From: an uncultured Eubacteriales bacterium
GTDB lineage: Bacteria; Bacillota; Clostridia; Oscillospirales; Oscillospiraceae
Reading direction: 5' to 3'
Assembly (NCBI GenBank): GCA_902465435.1
Contig: CABQNH010000040.1
Span: forward strand, 1 to 14,828
DNA: 14,828 nucleotides
A program made the translations under genes and the position numbers. A model generated the notes under the pieces. That model saw nothing but the letters and a program-made list of their open reading frames with translations. It did not search any database and was not told where the DNA came from. Shown one piece after another: positions 12,976 to 14,828 of this stretch. Every line of letters begins with the position of its first letter. The stretch's first letter is position 1.

Positions 12976-14629
12976 TAATCTGGAACGAACCGGGGAATCC
13001 GAATCCGGCGAGGGGCTTGTAAATGTTCGCCCCGGCGTGCTTTGGCACAATTTTGTCTGCGCCTTCCGCCGCCTGTATTGGATTTGTCTCGTGTTGGCGC
13101 TCCTGCTCGGCGTTTACGGCGCGACGCGCCGCCGCGAGGCCTACACGCCCTATTATCGCTGCACGGCGCTCTTTGCCGTCAGCGCCAGCTATTCCAAAAC
13201 GACGGATATCATGAACTTCAGCTACTATTATGATGCCGCCGCAGCTGCACAGCTTGCCGCGACCTCTCCCTATATCGTGCAGAGCGAAACCATGCGTTCG
13301 CTGATTAAGCATGAGCTGGGCGTCCCGTTTCTGCGCGGCACCATCAGCGCGCAGTCCGTTGGGGACGGCGGAATGTTTCAGCTCAGCGTTATCAGCGTCA
13401 CGCCGAAGGACGCCTACGATATCCTTTGCGCGCTGATCGACGTCTATCCGCAGGCCGCAACGGCCATTCTCGGCGACACGCAGATCAAGGTGCTGGAGGA
13501 GCCGACCATGCCGCTCGAGCCGTATAACAAGCAGGCGCCGCGCATTTCGATTCTGAAATATGCCGCGCTCGGCTTCCTGATCGGCTTGGCCTTCATCGCG
13601 CTTCTGTCCCTTGCCCGCAAGACCGTGCACGCCGCCGAGGATCTGCGCAGGCTCGTCAATCTCCCCTGCCTCGCCTATATTCCCGAGGTACGCATGAAAA
13701 AGCGGAAAAAGCAGCGCAGCAATACGATCACCATTCAGAACCGCAGCTCCGGCACGGCCTTTATTGAATCCATTCGTACACTGCGGCTGAAGCTTTTGAA
13801 GAACGACACGGAGCATAAAATCCAGACGATTCTTGTAACAAGCACCCTGCCGAACGAAGGCAAAAGTACCATTTCCACCAATCTTGCGCTGTCCCTTGCG
13901 GCAAACGGTCACCGCGTCATTTTAATTGACGCCGACCTGCGCAACCAGTCGCTGAAGGCCTCTTTGGGCATCACGGAGCCGTCCGAGGGCCTTGTGGAGC
14001 TGCTCACCAGCAATACCACCAAGTTCCGTCTTCTGAATGTCCCGCGCTCCTCTCTGCTGCTGCTGTCCGGTGACGCGGCGATCGACCACCCGCAAAAGCT
14101 GCTTGACTCGCCCAAAATGGCGCAGATCATCAACGCACTGCGGGCACAGCTCGACTATATCATTCTCGACACGCCGCCGGCCGGGATTCTTTCGGATGCC
14201 GCGACGCTGGCCAAGTATGCCGACGCAGCCGTCTATGTTGTCCGGCAGGATCTTGCCAGCACAACGCAGATTCTCGACAGCATTCAGTCTCTGGTCAGCG
14301 TAAATCTTCCCATTGCGGGCTGTGTAATGAACGGCACGCAGGCCAGCACAACGCGCTACGGCTATGGCCGCAAGAGCGGCGGCTACGGCTACAGTAAATA
14401 TGGCTACGGCTACGGTTACGGCTATGGAAAGGGCTATGGTTACGGTTATGGTTACGGGAAGGGCTACGGAGAGCGCCAGCGCGGCTTCGATGACAATGAC
14501 ATGGACGAGCTTTCCACTCTGGTCAATTCCTCGGAAAAGCAAGCCGCTCCTACCGACGTTACACTTCCCAGTACCGCCAAGGCGCATCGGCGGACGAATG
14601 ACGCCCAGCAGGACGGCGGGGCGACCTAA
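12968..14629 (+). CDS. Wzc-type tyrosine kinase, second copy (Wzz adaptor fused to BY-kinase, GY tail)
   Basis: A 553-aa protein of the same plan as the gene before it. Transmembrane segments lie at about 37-52 and 197-215, with an outer Wzz-like domain between them and a proline motif (EEPTMPLEP) before the second. The kinase has EXXRXXR in canonical form (E267-S-I-R270-T-L-R273), Walker A STLPNEGKST (292-301), A' VILIDADLR (317-325) and Walker B YIILDTPP (397-404). Fourteen tyrosines (464-500) lie in a GY-rich tail broken by Lys, followed by a polar end of about 50 residues. ATG 12968 is chosen over GTG 12956 because GGAGGTGA ends 8 nt before it. Sequence differs widely from copy 1 outside the motifs, so this is an old duplication or separate acquisition. 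Confidence 0.92.
   Translation: MADNLERTGESESGEGLVNVRPGVLWHNFVCAFRRLYWICLVLALLLGVYGATRRREAYTPYYRCTALFAVSASYSKTTDIMNFSYYYDAAAAAQLAATSPYIVQSETMRSLIKHELGVPFLRGTISAQSVGDGGMFQLSVISVTPKDAYDILCALIDVYPQAATAILGDTQIKVLEEPTMPLEPYNKQAPRISILKYAALGFLIGLAFIALLSLARKTVHAAEDLRRLVNLPCLAYIPEVRMKKRKKQRSNTITIQNRSSGTAFIESIRTLRLKLLKNDTEHKIQTILVTSTLPNEGKSTISTNLALSLAANGHRVILIDADLRNQSLKASLGITEPSEGLVELLTSNTTKFRLLNVPRSSLLLLSGDAAIDHPQKLLDSPKMAQIINALRAQLDYIILDTPPAGILSDAATLAKYADAAVYVVRQDLASTTQILDSIQSLVSVNLPIAGCVMNGTQASTTRYGYGRKSGGYGYSKYGYGYGYGYGKGYGYGYGYGKGYGERQRGFDDNDMDELSTLVNSSEKQAAPTDVTLPSTAKAHRRTNDAQQDGGAT
14357..14467 (+). repeat. Gly-Tyr-rich tail repeat of the second kinase
   Basis: This stretch encodes 14 tyrosines, mostly as GY pairs, in blocks separated by R-K-S, S-K and K-G. 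It uses the same mixed GGY-TAY hexamers as 12805-12870, giving about 1.5 kb of separation between two similar repeat tracts in direct orientation. Confidence 0.9.
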
Positions 14630-14671
14630 GCGCAGCATCATAATTTAACATACCCCTATTGGGATAGTTCA

Positions 14672-14706
14672 GAGCCGCCTCGCTTCTGCGGGGCGGTTCT
14701 TCGTTT
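14672..14706 (+). terminator. Intrinsic terminator after the kinase operon
   Basis: GAGCCGCCTCGC (14672-14683), loop TTCT, and GCGGGGCGGTTC (14688-14699) form a 12-bp stem with two G-U pairs, followed by the T-rich TTCGTTTT. It lies 42 bp past the stop of the second kinase. Confidence 0.75.
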
Positions 14707-14717
14707 TGATAATAGAA

Positions 14718-14765
14718 GAAAAGGCGCAGTCTTCGGATAAAATCCGAAGGCTGCGCCTTTTCTTT
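14718..14765. terminator. Long bidirectional hairpin terminator
   Basis: A 21-bp stem (14718-14738 with 14742-14762, one G-U pair) with a 3-nt loop; it starts GAAAAGGCGCAG and ends CTGCGCCTTTTC followed by TTT. A tracts before and T tracts after allow termination on either strand. The remaining sequence to the window end holds no gene I can support. Confidence 0.85.
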
Positions 14766-14828
14766 CTGGGTTCCTTATGCTGGTTATGCAGGAATGGATA
14801 CCGAACTGTCCGAATTGCAGTCAGACCG

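Noticed and set aside
11347..13050. Long minus-strand open frame of 567 codons opposite the first kinase
   Set aside because: Contains Val-Thr/Ile-Ala runs that are just the reverse of the GY codon repeat; the plus-strand frame has all kinase motifs.

Overview
The window looks like chromosomal DNA from a GC-rich, low-complexity-envelope Firmicute, most likely a gut Clostridia lineage of the Oscillospiraceae/Ruminococcaceae type. This is inferred from protein style (UgpC/MsmK-type ATPase, DTGTDDA nucleoside hydrolase, selenium-type YedE, CpsB-type PHP phosphatase), from strong AGGAGG ribosome sites, and from near-consensus sigma-A promoters that nearly all use a 17-bp spacer. No 16S rRNA or other taxonomic marker is present, so the assignment is tentative.

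Layout. (1) 1-2309: two inverted copies of a roughly 250-bp A+T-rich, non-coding, highly structured repeat (copy A at 1-277, copy B at 1991-2309) flank a tRNA-Gly(CCC) gene on the minus strand and a stand-alone sugar-ABC-transporter ATPase (ugpC/msmK type) on the plus strand. Each copy is bounded by a perfect palindrome whose sequence differs between copies; in copy B the same 33-bp hairpin occurs at both ends in inverted orientation. (2) 2336-5098, minus strand: a tight three-gene nucleoside salvage operon, ribokinase followed by two different nucleoside hydrolases, with its own promoter at 5214-5242. (3) 5314-6801, plus strand: an RsmF-like rRNA m5C methyltransferase with a clear promoter and a strong intrinsic terminator. 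(4) 6969-9630, minus strand: yedE-tusA (selenium/sulfur uptake and transfer), then a class I SAM methyltransferase and a THEP1-like NTPase that have a second promoter lying over the end of tusA. (5) 9715-14765, plus strand: an exopolysaccharide/capsule regulatory operon: CpsB-type PHP phosphatase, a membrane-anchored protein with Ig-like (DUF5011-like) repeats, and two successive Wzc-type tyrosine kinases, each a fusion of Wzz-like adaptor and kinase and each ending in a Gly-Tyr repeat tail. Two hairpin terminators close the operon with no glycosyltransferase or polymerase gene attached.

How the parts work together. The hydrolases would split imported nucleosides into base and ribose, and ribokinase would phosphorylate the ribose; no nucleoside transporter is present here. 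The phosphatase and the two kinases form a reversible tyrosine phosphorylation circuit acting on the GY tails, and the Ig-repeat protein is a candidate extracytoplasmic partner. The most unusual items are the palindrome-bounded repeat family, the Ig-repeat protein inside the phosphatase/kinase operon, and the pair of fused kinases, the first of which has lost one Arg of the usual EXXRXXR oligomerisation motif.
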